Positions 39,444 through 48,724 of a DNA stretch of 54,316 nt are shown here, in pieces. The DNA is from Microbacterium hominis NBRC 15708 (lineage in GTDB: Bacteria; Actinomycetota; Actinomycetes; Actinomycetales; Microbacteriaceae). The notes below the pieces were generated by a model. That model saw only the letters and a program-made list of their open reading frames with translations. It searched no databases and had not been told where the DNA came from. How positions within the stretch are numbered: the first letter of the stretch is position 1; each line of letters opens with the position of its first letter. The position numbers and the translations under genes are program-made. The stretch lies in the NCBI RefSeq assembly GCF_001592125.1, contig NZ_BCWI01000024.1:1-54316 (forward strand), in the 5' to 3' direction.

Positions 39444-40907
39444 GTGACGGAGCGATCCGGTGTCGCGGTCGCACTCGAGCGGGTGTGGGCGGACGAGCTG
39501 CCCGAGCTGTCGGTCCCGGTGCGTGCCGTCGCTCCGCCCTCCCCGGAGCTGGTGGTGCTCAACGAGGGCGTCGCGGCGTCGCTCGGACTCGACGCCGCGT
39601 GGCTGTCCTCGCCCGACGGCGTGCAGCTGCTCACGGGCGCGGCGGCCGAGGGCGCGGTCTCCCAGGTGTACGCGGGTCATCAGTGGGGGCGGTACCGTCC
39701 GATCCTCGGAGACGGCCGCGCGGCACTGCTGGGCGAGCTGCGGGATGCCGACGGCCGGCTGCGGGATCTGCACCTGAAGGGCATCGGTCCCACGCCGATG
39801 TCACGCGTCGACGGGTTCGCCACGCTCGGGCCCATGCTGCGGGAGTTCCTCCTGGGCGAGGCGATGCACGCCCTCGGAGTGCCGACGACCCGCGCGCTGT
39901 CCGTCGTGTCGACGGGCGCCACACGCGTGCGCGACGGCCGGGGGAGTCCGGGTGCGGTGCTCGCCCGCACGGCATCCAGTCACGTGCGCATCGGCACGTT
40001 CGAGTATGCCGCGCGTCACGACGACCCGGGACTCCTGCGCCGCGTCGCCGATCACGTCATCGGCCGGCACCATCCCGGCGCCGCGTCGGCACCACAGCCG
40101 TATCGCGCGTTGCTGGCGGCCATCGTCGACGCCACCGCCGCGACCACCGCGCACTGGATGCGGCTGGGCTTCGTCCACGGCGTGCTCAGCACCGACAACG
40201 TGCTCGTGTCGGCGGAGACCATCGACTACGGACCCTGCGCGTTCCTCGACGCGTACGACCCGGACACGGTCTACAGCAGCCTGGACACCTCGGGGCGCTA
40301 CGCCTACGCGCGTCAGCCGGAGATCATGGCGTGGAACCTGGAACGCCTCGGCGAGGCCCTGGCGCCGCTGCTGGACGACCAGCCCGCCCGGGGCGCGGCG
40401 GCCGCGCGGGAGATCGTCGGCGCGTTCGACGAGCGCCACCGCGCCCACCGGACCGCCTTCTTCCGCGACAAGCTCGGCCTGGACGTGCGGGTCGCCACCG
40501 CGGACGTCGACGAGCTCACCACGGACGCGCACCTCCTGCTCCACGACCACGGCGTCGACGTCACCGGGTTCTGGCGTGATCTGGCCGCGGCGGCCGACGG
40601 CGACGAGCGTCCCGTGCGCGCGCGCTTCCTCGGCGCCGTCGGCGGGCTGGACGACTGGCTCGGCCGATGGCGCCGTCTCGCGCCCGTCGCCGAGCGGCTG
40701 CGGGCGGCGAACCCCGTCTACATCCCCCGCAACCACCTCGTGGACGAGGCGCTCGACGCGGCGGTCGCCGGAGACCTCGATCCCTTTCGGGTCCTCCTGT
40801 CCCTCGTCCGCGCCCCGTACACGGTCCGCAGCGAGCCCACGTACCGCCGGTACGCCGCGCCCGCCCCGGCGGACCACCCTCCGCATCGGACGTTCTGCGG
40901 CACCTGA
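39444..40907 (+). CDS. selO: SelO family protein adenylyltransferase (YdiU/UPF0061)
   Basis: 487 residues, pseudokinase fold that transfers AMP to Ser/Thr/Tyr of target proteins; E. coli SelO is linked to redox control and glutaredoxin targets. Family stretches are VYAGHQWGRY, LHLKGIGPTPMSR, and the metal-binding STDNVLVSAETIDYGP, followed by AFLDAYDPDTVYS. The chain ends HRTFCGT, keeping the C-terminal redox Cys (Sec in animals). GTG 39444 has GAGGAG 6 nt upstream, 10 nt after the preceding stop, so it belongs to the same operon. SelO inside a monooxygenase operon is unusual. Confidence 0.93.
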   Translation: MTERSGVAVALERVWADELPELSVPVRAVAPPSPELVVLNEGVAASLGLDAAWLSSPDGVQLLTGAAAEGAVSQVYAGHQWGRYRPILGDGRAALLGELRDADGRLRDLHLKGIGPTPMSRVDGFATLGPMLREFLLGEAMHALGVPTTRALSVVSTGATRVRDGRGSPGAVLARTASSHVRIGTFEYAARHDDPGLLRRVADHVIGRHHPGAASAPQPYRALLAAIVDATAATTAHWMRLGFVHGVLSTDNVLVSAETIDYGPCAFLDAYDPDTVYSSLDTSGRYAYARQPEIMAWNLERLGEALAPLLDDQPARGAAAAREIVGAFDERHRAHRTAFFRDKLGLDVRVATADVDELTTDAHLLLHDHGVDVTGFWRDLAAAADGDERPVRARFLGAVGGLDDWLGRWRRLAPVAERLRAANPVYIPRNHLVDEALDAAVAGDLDPFRVLLSLVRAPYTVRSEPTYRRYAAPAPADHPPHRTFCGT

Positions 40908-40972
40908 GGGCGCCGCGGGAGGGTCGTGGCACGCGCCGAACATGACGCCGGAAGACGCCTCATTGAGCTCTA

Positions 40973-40980
40973 TGTCGACA
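40973..40980. promoter_or_regulatory. Palindrome in the selO-SBP intergenic region
   Basis: TGTCGACA flanked by CTA and CATTG lies in the 175-bp gap before the substrate-binding protein gene. TTGAGC (40963-40968) and TTGACC nearby may be -35-like, but no convincing -10 is visible. The gap may hold a second promoter for the importer genes; no gene is seen in it. Confidence 0.3.
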
Positions 40981-41082
40981 CATTGACCCGGATGACGACG
41001 CCCTTCGCGTCGCGACCGGGCCCTGACGAACCTGGAGTGCGGGAGCACCGCATCCCGCCCTCACACAGCTTGGAGTCCAGAC

Positions 41083-42699
41083 ATGTCCCTCACCAGATCA
41101 CGCGCAGCGTCGATCGGCGTCGCCGGCGGAGCACTCGCCCTCGCGCTCACCGCGTGCGCCGGCGGCACCCCGGCGGCCGATCCCACCGCGTCATCGGCCA
41201 GCGCCGTGCCCGGCGGAAACCTCACGTTCGCGATCTCCGTCGACAGCCAGTGCATCGACCCGCAGCAGGTCGGCAACAACGACGCGATCGCCATCGCGCG
41301 CCAGACCGTCGCCTCCCTCACGACCCAGGACCCGCAGACCGGCGACATCCTCCCGTGGATCGCGCAGTCGTGGAAGGTCAACGACGACGCGACGAGCTTC
41401 ACCTTCACGCTGCGTGGCGGCGCCACCTACGCCGACGGCGCCCCCATCGACGCGGCATCCGTCAAGACCAACTTCGAGGCCATCCAGGCCCTCGGCGCCA
41501 AAGCGACCCTCGGGTCCTCCTACCTCGCCGGGCTGAAGAGCATCGAGGTACCCGACGCGAGCACCGTCGTCATCGACTTCTCCGCGCCCAGCGCGCAGTT
41601 CCTGCAGGCGACGTCGACCTTCACGCTCGGGCTGCTCTCGCCCGCGACCGCGTCCGTCAGCCAGGCGGACCGCTGCCTCGGGAAGTACGTCGGCTCGGGA
41701 CCGTTCTCGGTCAAGAGCTACACCCCCAACCAGGGCGCCGTGCTCGAGCGCCGGGCAGGCTACGACTGGGCGCCGCCCACCGCCGCGCACAGCGGAGACG
41801 CGTACCTGGACACCATCACCTACGTCGTGATCCCCGAGTCGGGAAACCGCACCGGCAGCCTGCAGTCCGGTCAGATCGACGCGACCACGGGCATCGCGAC
41901 GACGGACGCGCCCCTCTTCCAGACCGCCGACTTCTGGTCCCACAACCGCGCCAACCCCGGAGTGGTCTACAACCTGTATGCGAACCAGTCGACCCCGAAG
42001 CTCGCGGACGTCTCCGTGCGGCAGGCGATCCAGAAGGGGATCGACCGCGAGCAGATCACGTCGTCGCTGCTCGGACCCGACGACAAGCCCGCGGTGTCGC
42101 CGCTGTCCTCGTCCACGCCGTACTTCACCGACCTGAGCGCCGAGCTCGTGTACGACCCGGATGCCGCGAAGAAGCTCCTCGACGCCGACGGCTGGACCGT
42201 CGGTTCCGACGGCATCCGCGAGAAGAACGGCGAGAAGCTGAGCTTCCTCGTGACGTACTGGCAGTCGCCGAAGGAGGTCCTCGAGCTCGTGCAGCAGCAG
42301 CTTCGGCAGATCGGTGTCGACCTCCAGCTGAAGTTCGCCTCCATCGCCGACGTGCAGGCGGCCCAGGCGGACGGCGACTACGACTTCAGCTACGGGAACC
42401 TGACGCGCGCCGACCCCGACGTGCTGCGGACCGTCTTCTCCTCGCAGGGGACCAACAACGCGACCAAGCGGACGGCCGTCGAGCCGATCGACGAGCTGCT
42501 GGCCCAGCAGGCGGCGACCACCGACCGCGCCCAGCGGCAGAAGCTCGTGGACGAGGCCGCGACCCTGCTCGTCACGGACGCCTCCTCCATCCCGATCTAC
42601 CAGCTGTCGACGACCATCACGGCATCCGTGAAGGTGCACGACCTGACGTTCGAGGCGTCGAGCCGCCTCGACTTCTACGACGCCTGGGTCACCCCGTGA
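41083..42699 (+). CDS. ABC transporter substrate-binding lipoprotein, family 5
   Basis: 538 residues. Signal peptide with lipobox ALTAC (Cys about residue 25), so membrane-anchored outside. The family 5 fold is seen in TSFTFTLRGGATYADGAPIDAASVK and the VSVRQAIQKGIDREQI helix. From memory it resembles the TIGR04028 group of binding proteins, which travel with LLM monooxygenases and Dpp-type permeases in other genomes; a profile search would confirm. GGAG precedes ATG 41083. First gene of a second importer set (SBP, two permeases, fused ATPase) whose operon context suggests an organosulfur substrate. Confidence 0.88.
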   Translation: MSLTRSRAASIGVAGGALALALTACAGGTPAADPTASSASAVPGGNLTFAISVDSQCIDPQQVGNNDAIAIARQTVASLTTQDPQTGDILPWIAQSWKVNDDATSFTFTLRGGATYADGAPIDAASVKTNFEAIQALGAKATLGSSYLAGLKSIEVPDASTVVIDFSAPSAQFLQATSTFTLGLLSPATASVSQADRCLGKYVGSGPFSVKSYTPNQGAVLERRAGYDWAPPTAAHSGDAYLDTITYVVIPESGNRTGSLQSGQIDATTGIATTDAPLFQTADFWSHNRANPGVVYNLYANQSTPKLADVSVRQAIQKGIDREQITSSLLGPDDKPAVSPLSSSTPYFTDLSAELVYDPDAAKKLLDADGWTVGSDGIREKNGEKLSFLVTYWQSPKEVLELVQQQLRQIGVDLQLKFASIADVQAAQADGDYDFSYGNLTRADPDVLRTVFSSQGTNNATKRTAVEPIDELLAQQAATTDRAQRQKLVDEAATLLVTDASSIPIYQLSTTITASVKVHDLTFEASSRLDFYDAWVTP

Positions 42700-42730
42700 G
42701 GCGCGCAGCGGCAGCGAGGAGGTGACGACG

Positions 42731-43702
42731 ATGAGGAGCGAGATCGTGTGGTTGCGTTACGTCGGACGGAGAGCCGGGCAGGGGCTGCTCGTGCTGTGGG
42801 CGGCCTACACGGTCTCGTTCCTCATCCTCTACCTCCTGCCGGGCGATGCGGCGACGCTGTTCGCCGGGGGAGGCGATCAGGATGCCGTCGACCCGGAGCT
42901 CGTCGCGAAGCTGCGCACCCAGCTCGGCCTCGACCGGCCGCTCTGGGAGCAGTACCTCGCGGCGCTGGGCCGAGCGCTGACCGGTGACTTCGGCGTCTCG
43001 ACGCAGACCGGACGCCCCGCATCCGCCCTCCTCGCGGAGGCGCTGCCGCCGACGCTGGCCCTCACCTCGTTCGCGTTCCTCCTGTCGATCGCGCTCGGGG
43101 TGGGCCTCGCCCTGGCCGCGTCGCTCGCGCGACCCGCATGGCTGCGCAACCTCCTCTCCGCGCTGCCGCCGATCGGGGTCTCGATCCCCGTGTTCTGGAT
43201 CGGGCTGCTCCTGCTGCAGGCGTTCTCGTTCCGCCTGCGCCTGTTCCCGTCCGTCGCAGACGCCGGGTTCGTCAGTCTCGTCCTGCCCGCGCTCACGATC
43301 GCGATCCCCTCGGGCGCCTTCGTCGCACAGCTGCTCGCGCGCAGCCTCCGGGCGACCCTCGCCCAGCCCTACGTCGAGGTCGTGCGGGCCAAGGGTGCGG
43401 GGGAAGCGCGGGTGCAGCTCGGACACGCCTTCCGCAACGCCGCGATCCCGAGCCTCACGATGCTCGGTGTGCTGATCGGAGGCCTGCTGTCGGGCGCCGT
43501 GGTCACCGAGACCGTGTACTCGCGCCTCGGCGTCGGGCGCCTCGTCGTCACGGCGGTCAACAACCGCGACGTGCCCGTGGTGCAGATCGTCGTCGTGTTC
43601 GCCGCGCTCGTGTTCGTCGTCGCGAACCTCGTCGTCGACCTGATCTATCCCCTCGTCGATCGCCGCATCACCCTCGCCCGCAGCGCCTTCGCCGCCGCCT
43701 GA
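42731..43702 (+). CDS. ABC transporter permease (DppB-type)
   Basis: 323 residues, six helices. The start region (VGRRAGQGLLVLWAAYTVSFLILYLLPGD) and the EAA loop RAKGAGEARVQLGHAFRNAAIPSL (in part) are typical of DppB-like subunits. ATG 42731 is chosen over GTG 42722 because GGAGG then lies 8 nt upstream. It follows the SBP gene by 31 nt. Confidence 0.88.
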   Translation: MRSEIVWLRYVGRRAGQGLLVLWAAYTVSFLILYLLPGDAATLFAGGGDQDAVDPELVAKLRTQLGLDRPLWEQYLAALGRALTGDFGVSTQTGRPASALLAEALPPTLALTSFAFLLSIALGVGLALAASLARPAWLRNLLSALPPIGVSIPVFWIGLLLLQAFSFRLRLFPSVADAGFVSLVLPALTIAIPSGAFVAQLLARSLRATLAQPYVEVVRAKGAGEARVQLGHAFRNAAIPSLTMLGVLIGGLLSGAVVTETVYSRLGVGRLVVTAVNNRDVPVVQIVVVFAALVFVVANLVVDLIYPLVDRRITLARSAFAAA

Positions 43703-43733
43703 CCCCGGGCCCGACCCTCCGACAAGGAGCACC

Positions 43734-44672
43734 ATGACCGTCGACACCGTGATCTCGGTCACCGACCGCTCGCCCGCCCCCGGCATCCCCGCGGCGGAGC
43801 CGGACGTCCCGACCGTCCCGCCGGCGGCGGGCATCCCCGCGGCGGCGACCGCCGCGGCGCGGCCCCGGTCGCGGCGCGTGGCGCCCTCGCTCGCGCTGGC
43901 GGTGCTCGTCCTCGTGCTGGTGACGCTGTGGGCCCTCTTCCCGACCTGGTTCACGGCGTGGGACCCGATCGAGGGCGTCCCCGCCGATCGGCTGCAGCCT
44001 CCCGGCCCCGCGCACTGGTTCGGGACGGACAACCTCGGGCGCGACCTGTTCTCGCGGGTCGTCTACGGCTCGGCGACCTCGCTGGCCGCCACGAGCGTCG
44101 CGGTCGTCGTCGGGCTCACGGTCGGGTCGCTGTTCGGGCTGCTCGCCGGCTTCCTCCCGGGCATCGTGGACGACGCGATCATGCGCATCATGGACGTCCT
44201 CCTCGCGATCCCCAGCCTGCTGCTCTCCCTCGCCCTCATCACCGCCCTCGGCTTCGGCACGCTGAACGTCGCCGTCGCCGTGGGCCTGGCGAGCATCGCC
44301 TCCTTCTCGCGGGTGATGCGCGCCGAGGTGCTCTCGATCGCCACGGCCGTGTACGTCGAGGCCGCCCGCGTGTCGGGGGTGCGCTGGTACACGATCCTCC
44401 GCCGCCACGTGCTCCCGAACGCGGCCGGGCCCGTCGTCGCGCTGGCCGCGCTCGAGTTCGGCGTCATGGTGCTCGCGATCTCCTCGCTGTCCTTCCTCGG
44501 TTTCGGGGCGCCGCCTCCGGCGCCCGAGTGGGGCTCGCTCGTGTCGGGCGGTCGCGACTACCTCGCGGTGGCGTGGTGGCTGACGACGCTTCCCGGGCTC
44601 GTCATCGTCGCGGTCGTCCTGTCGGCCAACCGCGTCGCCCGCGCCCTCGAGCGCGACGGGGGACGTCGATGA
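43734..44672 (+). CDS. ABC transporter permease (DppC-type)
   Basis: 312 residues. The N-terminal 40 residues are Pro/Ala-rich and cytoplasmic, followed by the first helix and the GTDNLGRDLFSRVVYG motif of DppC proteins. The EAA loop is near ARVSGVRWYTILRRHVLPN. AAGGAG lies 4 nt before ATG 43734. The stop overlaps the start of the ATPase gene (ATGA). Confidence 0.88.
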   Translation: MTVDTVISVTDRSPAPGIPAAEPDVPTVPPAAGIPAAATAAARPRSRRVAPSLALAVLVLVLVTLWALFPTWFTAWDPIEGVPADRLQPPGPAHWFGTDNLGRDLFSRVVYGSATSLAATSVAVVVGLTVGSLFGLLAGFLPGIVDDAIMRIMDVLLAIPSLLLSLALITALGFGTLNVAVAVGLASIASFSRVMRAEVLSIATAVYVEAARVSGVRWYTILRRHVLPNAAGPVVALAALEFGVMVLAISSLSFLGFGAPPPAPEWGSLVSGGRDYLAVAWWLTTLPGLVIVAVVLSANRVARALERDGGRR

Positions 44673-46282
44673 GCGCCGTGCTCGAGGTCGAGGACCTGTC
44701 CGTGTCCTACACGGTCGACGGGCGCTCGCGCACCGCCGTCGACGGTGTCGGGTTCACCGTCGGTCGCGGCGAGATCGTCGCGATCGTCGGCGAGTCGGGA
44801 TCGGGCAAGAGCACGACGGCCCACGCGATCATCCGTCTGCTCGCCGCCAACGCCACGGTGGATGCCGGGACCCTCCGACTGGCCGGCGACGACATCTCGG
44901 CGCTGTCGCCTCGGTCCTGGCGCGACGTGCGCGGCCGTCGGATCGCGCTCATCCCGCAGGACCCGACGACGAGCCTCAACCCCGTCAAGCGCGTCGGGCG
45001 TCAGGTGGGCGAGCCCCTGGTCATCCATGGACTGGCGGACGCGCGCGGCGCCGATGCGCGCGCCGTGGAGCTGCTGCGCCTCGCCGGTATCCCCGAACCC
45101 GAGGCGCGGGCACGGCAGTTCCCCCATCAGCTGTCCGGAGGGATGAAACAGCGCGCCCTCATCGCGGCCGCCCTCTCCGCCGACCCCGAGCTCATCATCG
45201 CGGACGAGCCGACGAGCGCCCTCGACGTGACGGTGCAGAAGCAGATCCTCGACCACCTCGACATCCTCGCCCGCGACCTCGGCACCGCCGTGCTCCTGAT
45301 CACTCACGATCTGGGGGTCGCCGCCGACCGGGCCGACCGCATCATCGTGATGCAGCACGGGCGCATCGTCGAGGAGGGGGACGCGCGCGAGATCCTGACC
45401 GCGCCGCAGCATCCGTACACCCGCGCGCTCCTCGCCGCCGCCCCCGGCGCGATGCGGCGGGAGCGCGCACCGCAGGCCGCGGGGGCATCGACCGCCCCAC
45501 CGCTGCTCGAACTCGCGCGCGTGCGGAAGGAGTTCGCCCTCCCCGGACGTCGATCGCTCGTCGCCGTCGACGACGTGTCGCTCACCGTCCGCCGCGCCGA
45601 GACCGTCGCCGTGGTCGGCGAGTCCGGGTCGGGCAAGACGACCACGGCGCGACTGGCCCTGCGGCTGGAGCGCCCGAGCGCGGGGGAGATCCTCTTCGAC
45701 GGCATCGATCTGGTGCACGCCGGGCGCGAGGAGCTGCGGGCGCTGCGCCGCCGGTTCCAGCTCGTGCATCAGAGCCCCTACGCCTCCCTCGACCCGCGCT
45801 TCAGCGTCGCCGACATCGTCGACGAGCCGCTGCGGGCGTACGGCGTCGACCGGGCGACCCGTGCGGCGCGCGTCGCGGCGCTGATCGATCAGGTCGCGCT
45901 GCCGGCCGCGTTCGCACACCGCCGGCCCGCCGAGCTGTCCGGCGGCCAACATCAGCGGGTGGCGATCGCCCGGGCCCTCGCGCTGCGCCCCGACCTGGTC
46001 GTGCTCGACGAGGCGGTCTCGGCGCTGGACGTCTCCGTGCAGGCGCAGATCCTCGCGCTGCTGGCCGACATCCAGGCCGAGTCGGGAGTGGCCTACCTTT
46101 TCATCAGCCACGACCTGTCGGTCGTCCGCGAGATCTCCGACCGGGTCGTCGTGATGAGCGGGGGCCGCGTCGTCGAGGAGGGGCCGACCGCGCGGGTGCT
46201 CACGGCGCCCCGCGAGGAGTACACGCGACGCCTGCTCGACGCGGTGCCCGGCGGCCGACTCCGACGCGAGGACGCCGCATGA
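44669..46282 (+). CDS. Fused dipeptide-type ABC transporter ATPase (DppD-DppF)
   Basis: 537 residues with two complete ATPase domains in one chain. Domain 1: Walker A GESGSGKS at about 41-48, signature LSGGMKQR, Walker B LIIADEPTSALD. Domain 2: Walker A GESGSGKT at about 318-325, signature LSGGQHQR, Walker B LVVLDEAVSALD, where the usual Pro-Thr is Ala-Val. Separate genes do this job in the operon at 12449-17385, so the two importers are of different lineages. Overlaps the permease and the M20 gene by 4 bp each. Confidence 0.92.
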   Translation: MSAVLEVEDLSVSYTVDGRSRTAVDGVGFTVGRGEIVAIVGESGSGKSTTAHAIIRLLAANATVDAGTLRLAGDDISALSPRSWRDVRGRRIALIPQDPTTSLNPVKRVGRQVGEPLVIHGLADARGADARAVELLRLAGIPEPEARARQFPHQLSGGMKQRALIAAALSADPELIIADEPTSALDVTVQKQILDHLDILARDLGTAVLLITHDLGVAADRADRIIVMQHGRIVEEGDAREILTAPQHPYTRALLAAAPGAMRRERAPQAAGASTAPPLLELARVRKEFALPGRRSLVAVDDVSLTVRRAETVAVVGESGSGKTTTARLALRLERPSAGEILFDGIDLVHAGREELRALRRRFQLVHQSPYASLDPRFSVADIVDEPLRAYGVDRATRAARVAALIDQVALPAAFAHRRPAELSGGQHQRVAIARALALRPDLVVLDEAVSALDVSVQAQILALLADIQAESGVAYLFISHDLSVVREISDRVVVMSGGRVVEEGPTARVLTAPREEYTRRLLDAVPGGRLRREDAA

Positions 46283-47655
46283 GCGCCCTCGGACGTCAGA
46301 CCGTCGATCTGCTGCAGCATCTCATCCGCGGCGCGGCCGTCAACGACGGCACGCCCGACGGCGGCGGCGAGCACCGACAGGTGGAGACCCTGTCGCGCTT
46401 CTTCGAGGGGTCGGGCCTGGAAGGCGTCACGGTCGAGCCTCATCCGGGCCGGACCTCGCTCGTCATCCGCATCGAGGGCACCGACCTCGCCGCCCCTTCC
46501 CTCGCCCTCGTCGGGCACACCGACGTCGTCCCGGTGGAGGCGGCGGGATGGTCGCGCGACCCGTTCGCGGCCGACATCGTCGACGGCGTGCTGTGGGGAC
46601 GGGGCGCCATCGACATGCTCAACCTGACAGCGGCCTACGCCGTCGTGACGCGCAACCTCGCCGTCGAGGGCTTCCGTCCGCGCGGCGATCTCGTCTTCGC
46701 GGCCGTGGCGGACGAGGAGAACGGCAGCCGGTTCGGGGTTGAGTGGCTCACCGAACATCGGCTCGACCTCATCGACGCCGACTACGTGCTGACGGAGTCG
46801 GGCGGCGCGCACGCGGGAAAGGCGCCGGGGATCACGGTGATGGTCGGGGAGAAGGGCGGCGCCGGACGACTGCTGCGCGTCACGGGATCCCCGGGCCACG
46901 GCTCGGCACCCTGGGGAGCCCGCAACGCCGCGGTGATCGCGGCGGAGGCCGTCACGCGTCTGGCCCGGCATCGCTCACCCGCCGTCATCACGCCGCAGTG
47001 GCGCGACTACGCCCGGGCGCTGGATCTGGATGCGGCGACGAGAGCCGATCTCCTCGACCCCGAGCGCCTGGACGACGCCCTCCCGCGGTTGGGCGGGCTC
47101 GCCGGTTTCGCGCACGCCTCGACCCACACGACCGTCTCGCCCAACATCGTGCGCGCCGGGGAGAAGGGGAACGTCATCCCCGGAGAGGCGACGATCCAGC
47201 TCGACATCCGCATCCTGCCCGGTGTCACCCGCGAGGATGTCGAGGGGCAGCTGCGCGACGCGCTCGGCGATCTGATCGAGAACATCGAGATCGAGGGCGA
47301 CTGGTTCGGCGAGGCGACCCTCTCGCCCATCGACACGCCGCTCTACGCGGCGATCGGCTCGGCCGTGCGTCGCGCGCATCCGGGAGCGGAGTTGCTCCCC
47401 ATGCTCGGCGTCGGCGGGACGGACGGGCGGTTCTACCGTCGCCGCGGCATCCCCGCATACGGTTTCGGCGTCCTCAGCGAACGCTGGGACTACGGCACCT
47501 TCCGGCGGCTCTTCCACGGCAACGACGAGCGCATCGACCTCGCGTCGCTCGAGCTCACCGTCACCGCGCTCGACGACGTGGTGCGCACCTTCCACGATCC
47601 CGACGGCGCTGCACGGGTGCGGACGCCCCGCGCCCGGGCGGAGGCGGCGCGATGA
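46279..47655 (+). CDS. M20/M25/M40 family metallopeptidase or deacylase
   Basis: 458 residues, two-zinc hydrolase. LVGHTDVVPV gives the first zinc His and Asp, GRGAIDML the bridging Asp, ADEENGS the catalytic Glu pair, and the domain inserted at about 190-330 is the dimerisation lid. M20 enzymes remove N-acyl groups or cleave dipeptides. In the Bacillus sulfur operons the M20 members (YtnL, YxeP) deacetylate S-modified N-acetylcysteines. Its place directly after the importer ATPase and before an LLM enzyme, both with ATGA overlaps, suits deacylation of the imported compound. Confidence 0.88.
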   Translation: MSALGRQTVDLLQHLIRGAAVNDGTPDGGGEHRQVETLSRFFEGSGLEGVTVEPHPGRTSLVIRIEGTDLAAPSLALVGHTDVVPVEAAGWSRDPFAADIVDGVLWGRGAIDMLNLTAAYAVVTRNLAVEGFRPRGDLVFAAVADEENGSRFGVEWLTEHRLDLIDADYVLTESGGAHAGKAPGITVMVGEKGGAGRLLRVTGSPGHGSAPWGARNAAVIAAEAVTRLARHRSPAVITPQWRDYARALDLDAATRADLLDPERLDDALPRLGGLAGFAHASTHTTVSPNIVRAGEKGNVIPGEATIQLDIRILPGVTREDVEGQLRDALGDLIENIEIEGDWFGEATLSPIDTPLYAAIGSAVRRAHPGAELLPMLGVGGTDGRFYRRRGIPAYGFGVLSERWDYGTFRRLFHGNDERIDLASLELTVTALDDVVRTFHDPDGAARVRTPRARAEAAR

Positions 47656-48689
47656 CCGGGGATGCCGCGACGCGCGGCGTCATCGCGCGCACCGGGATCA
47701 TCGTCGCCGGCAGCTATCCGGAAGACGACCCGTCGCGGGGCCTCGAGGAGACGCTCGCCCTCATCGCCTTCGCGGAGGAGCTGGGCTTCGACGTGGCGGG
47801 CGTGCGGCAACGGCATCTCGAGCGCGGCATCTCGTCGGCGCTCACCGTGCTCGCCGCGGCCACGCAGCGCACGCGGCGCATCCGGCTCGAGAGCGACGTC
47901 GTGCCCCTCGGTCACGAGAACCCGTTCCGTCTCGCGGAGGACTTCGCCACCGTCGACGCGCTGTCGGGCGGCCGCGTCAATGTGGGCATCTCGACCTCGA
48001 CGCCGCACCAGGACCTCCTGCGGTCCCTGGCCCGGCCCGACGCGGATGCCGAGACCGACCCCTTCGCGCTGATCACGCGTTTCCTTGAGGCCCTTGAGGG
48101 CCGCGAGCTGGGCGGCGAGCCGCTCTCGACGCCCTACGGCCCGCAGGTGCCGCGCATCCAGCCGCACGTCGCCGACCTGCGCCGGCGCGTCTGGCTGGGC
48201 GGCGGGTCGCTGCGTTCCGTGCGGTGGGCGGCGCAGAACGGGCTGAAGCTGCTGCTCGGCAACGTCGGCGACGGACATGTCGCCGACACCTTCGAGCAGG
48301 CGCAGGCGATCCACATCGCCGAGTACCGCCGGCTGTTCCGCGGCGAGGGCGCCGCGGTCGCGGTCGAGCGGGTGATCCTGCCCACCGACTCGGCCACTTC
48401 CGCGCAGCGCGCCCACTACGCCGCGTACGTGGCCGAGCGCCACGCCCGCACCGAGCGACCCGTCACCGTGGGCGCGCGCCGCATCGTGTTCCAGCGCGAC
48501 CTGCTCGGCAGTGCGGAGGAGATCGCCGAGCGCCTGGCGGCCGATCCCGCCTTCGACGGGCGCACCGAGTTGCGTCTCGCGCTTCCCTACGCGTTCGCGC
48601 CGGAGGAGTACCGTCACATCCTGCACGACGTCCGCCACGCCGTGCTGCCGCTCGTCGCCGCGCACGTGGCCGCCGACATCCCCGCCTGA
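47652..48689 (+). CDS. LLM class flavin-dependent monooxygenase, paralogue of the 31715 gene
   Basis: 345 residues, luciferase-like barrel. It shares with the 31715-32737 protein the stretches ATQRTRRIRL, ENPFRLAEDFATVDALSGGR and the Y..IL.DVR C-terminal pattern. It may belong to the KPN_01858-like group of LLM proteins that occurs beside family 5 binding proteins (from memory). Coupled to the M20 gene by ATGA. FMN reductase not identified in the window. Confidence 0.85.
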   Translation: MTGDAATRGVIARTGIIVAGSYPEDDPSRGLEETLALIAFAEELGFDVAGVRQRHLERGISSALTVLAAATQRTRRIRLESDVVPLGHENPFRLAEDFATVDALSGGRVNVGISTSTPHQDLLRSLARPDADAETDPFALITRFLEALEGRELGGEPLSTPYGPQVPRIQPHVADLRRRVWLGGGSLRSVRWAAQNGLKLLLGNVGDGHVADTFEQAQAIHIAEYRRLFRGEGAAVAVERVILPTDSATSAQRAHYAAYVAERHARTERPVTVGARRIVFQRDLLGSAEEIAERLAADPAFDGRTELRLALPYAFAPEEYRHILHDVRHAVLPLVAAHVAADIPA

Positions 48690-48724
48690 GACCCACCCCA
48701 CCCCCATCCCCACGAGGAGAGAAC

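Noticed and set aside
40942..40986. Short ORF (14 codons) upstream of the second family 5 SBP gene, tested as a leader peptide
   Set aside because: There is no -10 box at leaderless distance, no ribosome-binding site and no overlap with the SBP start; it ends about 100 nt before it.
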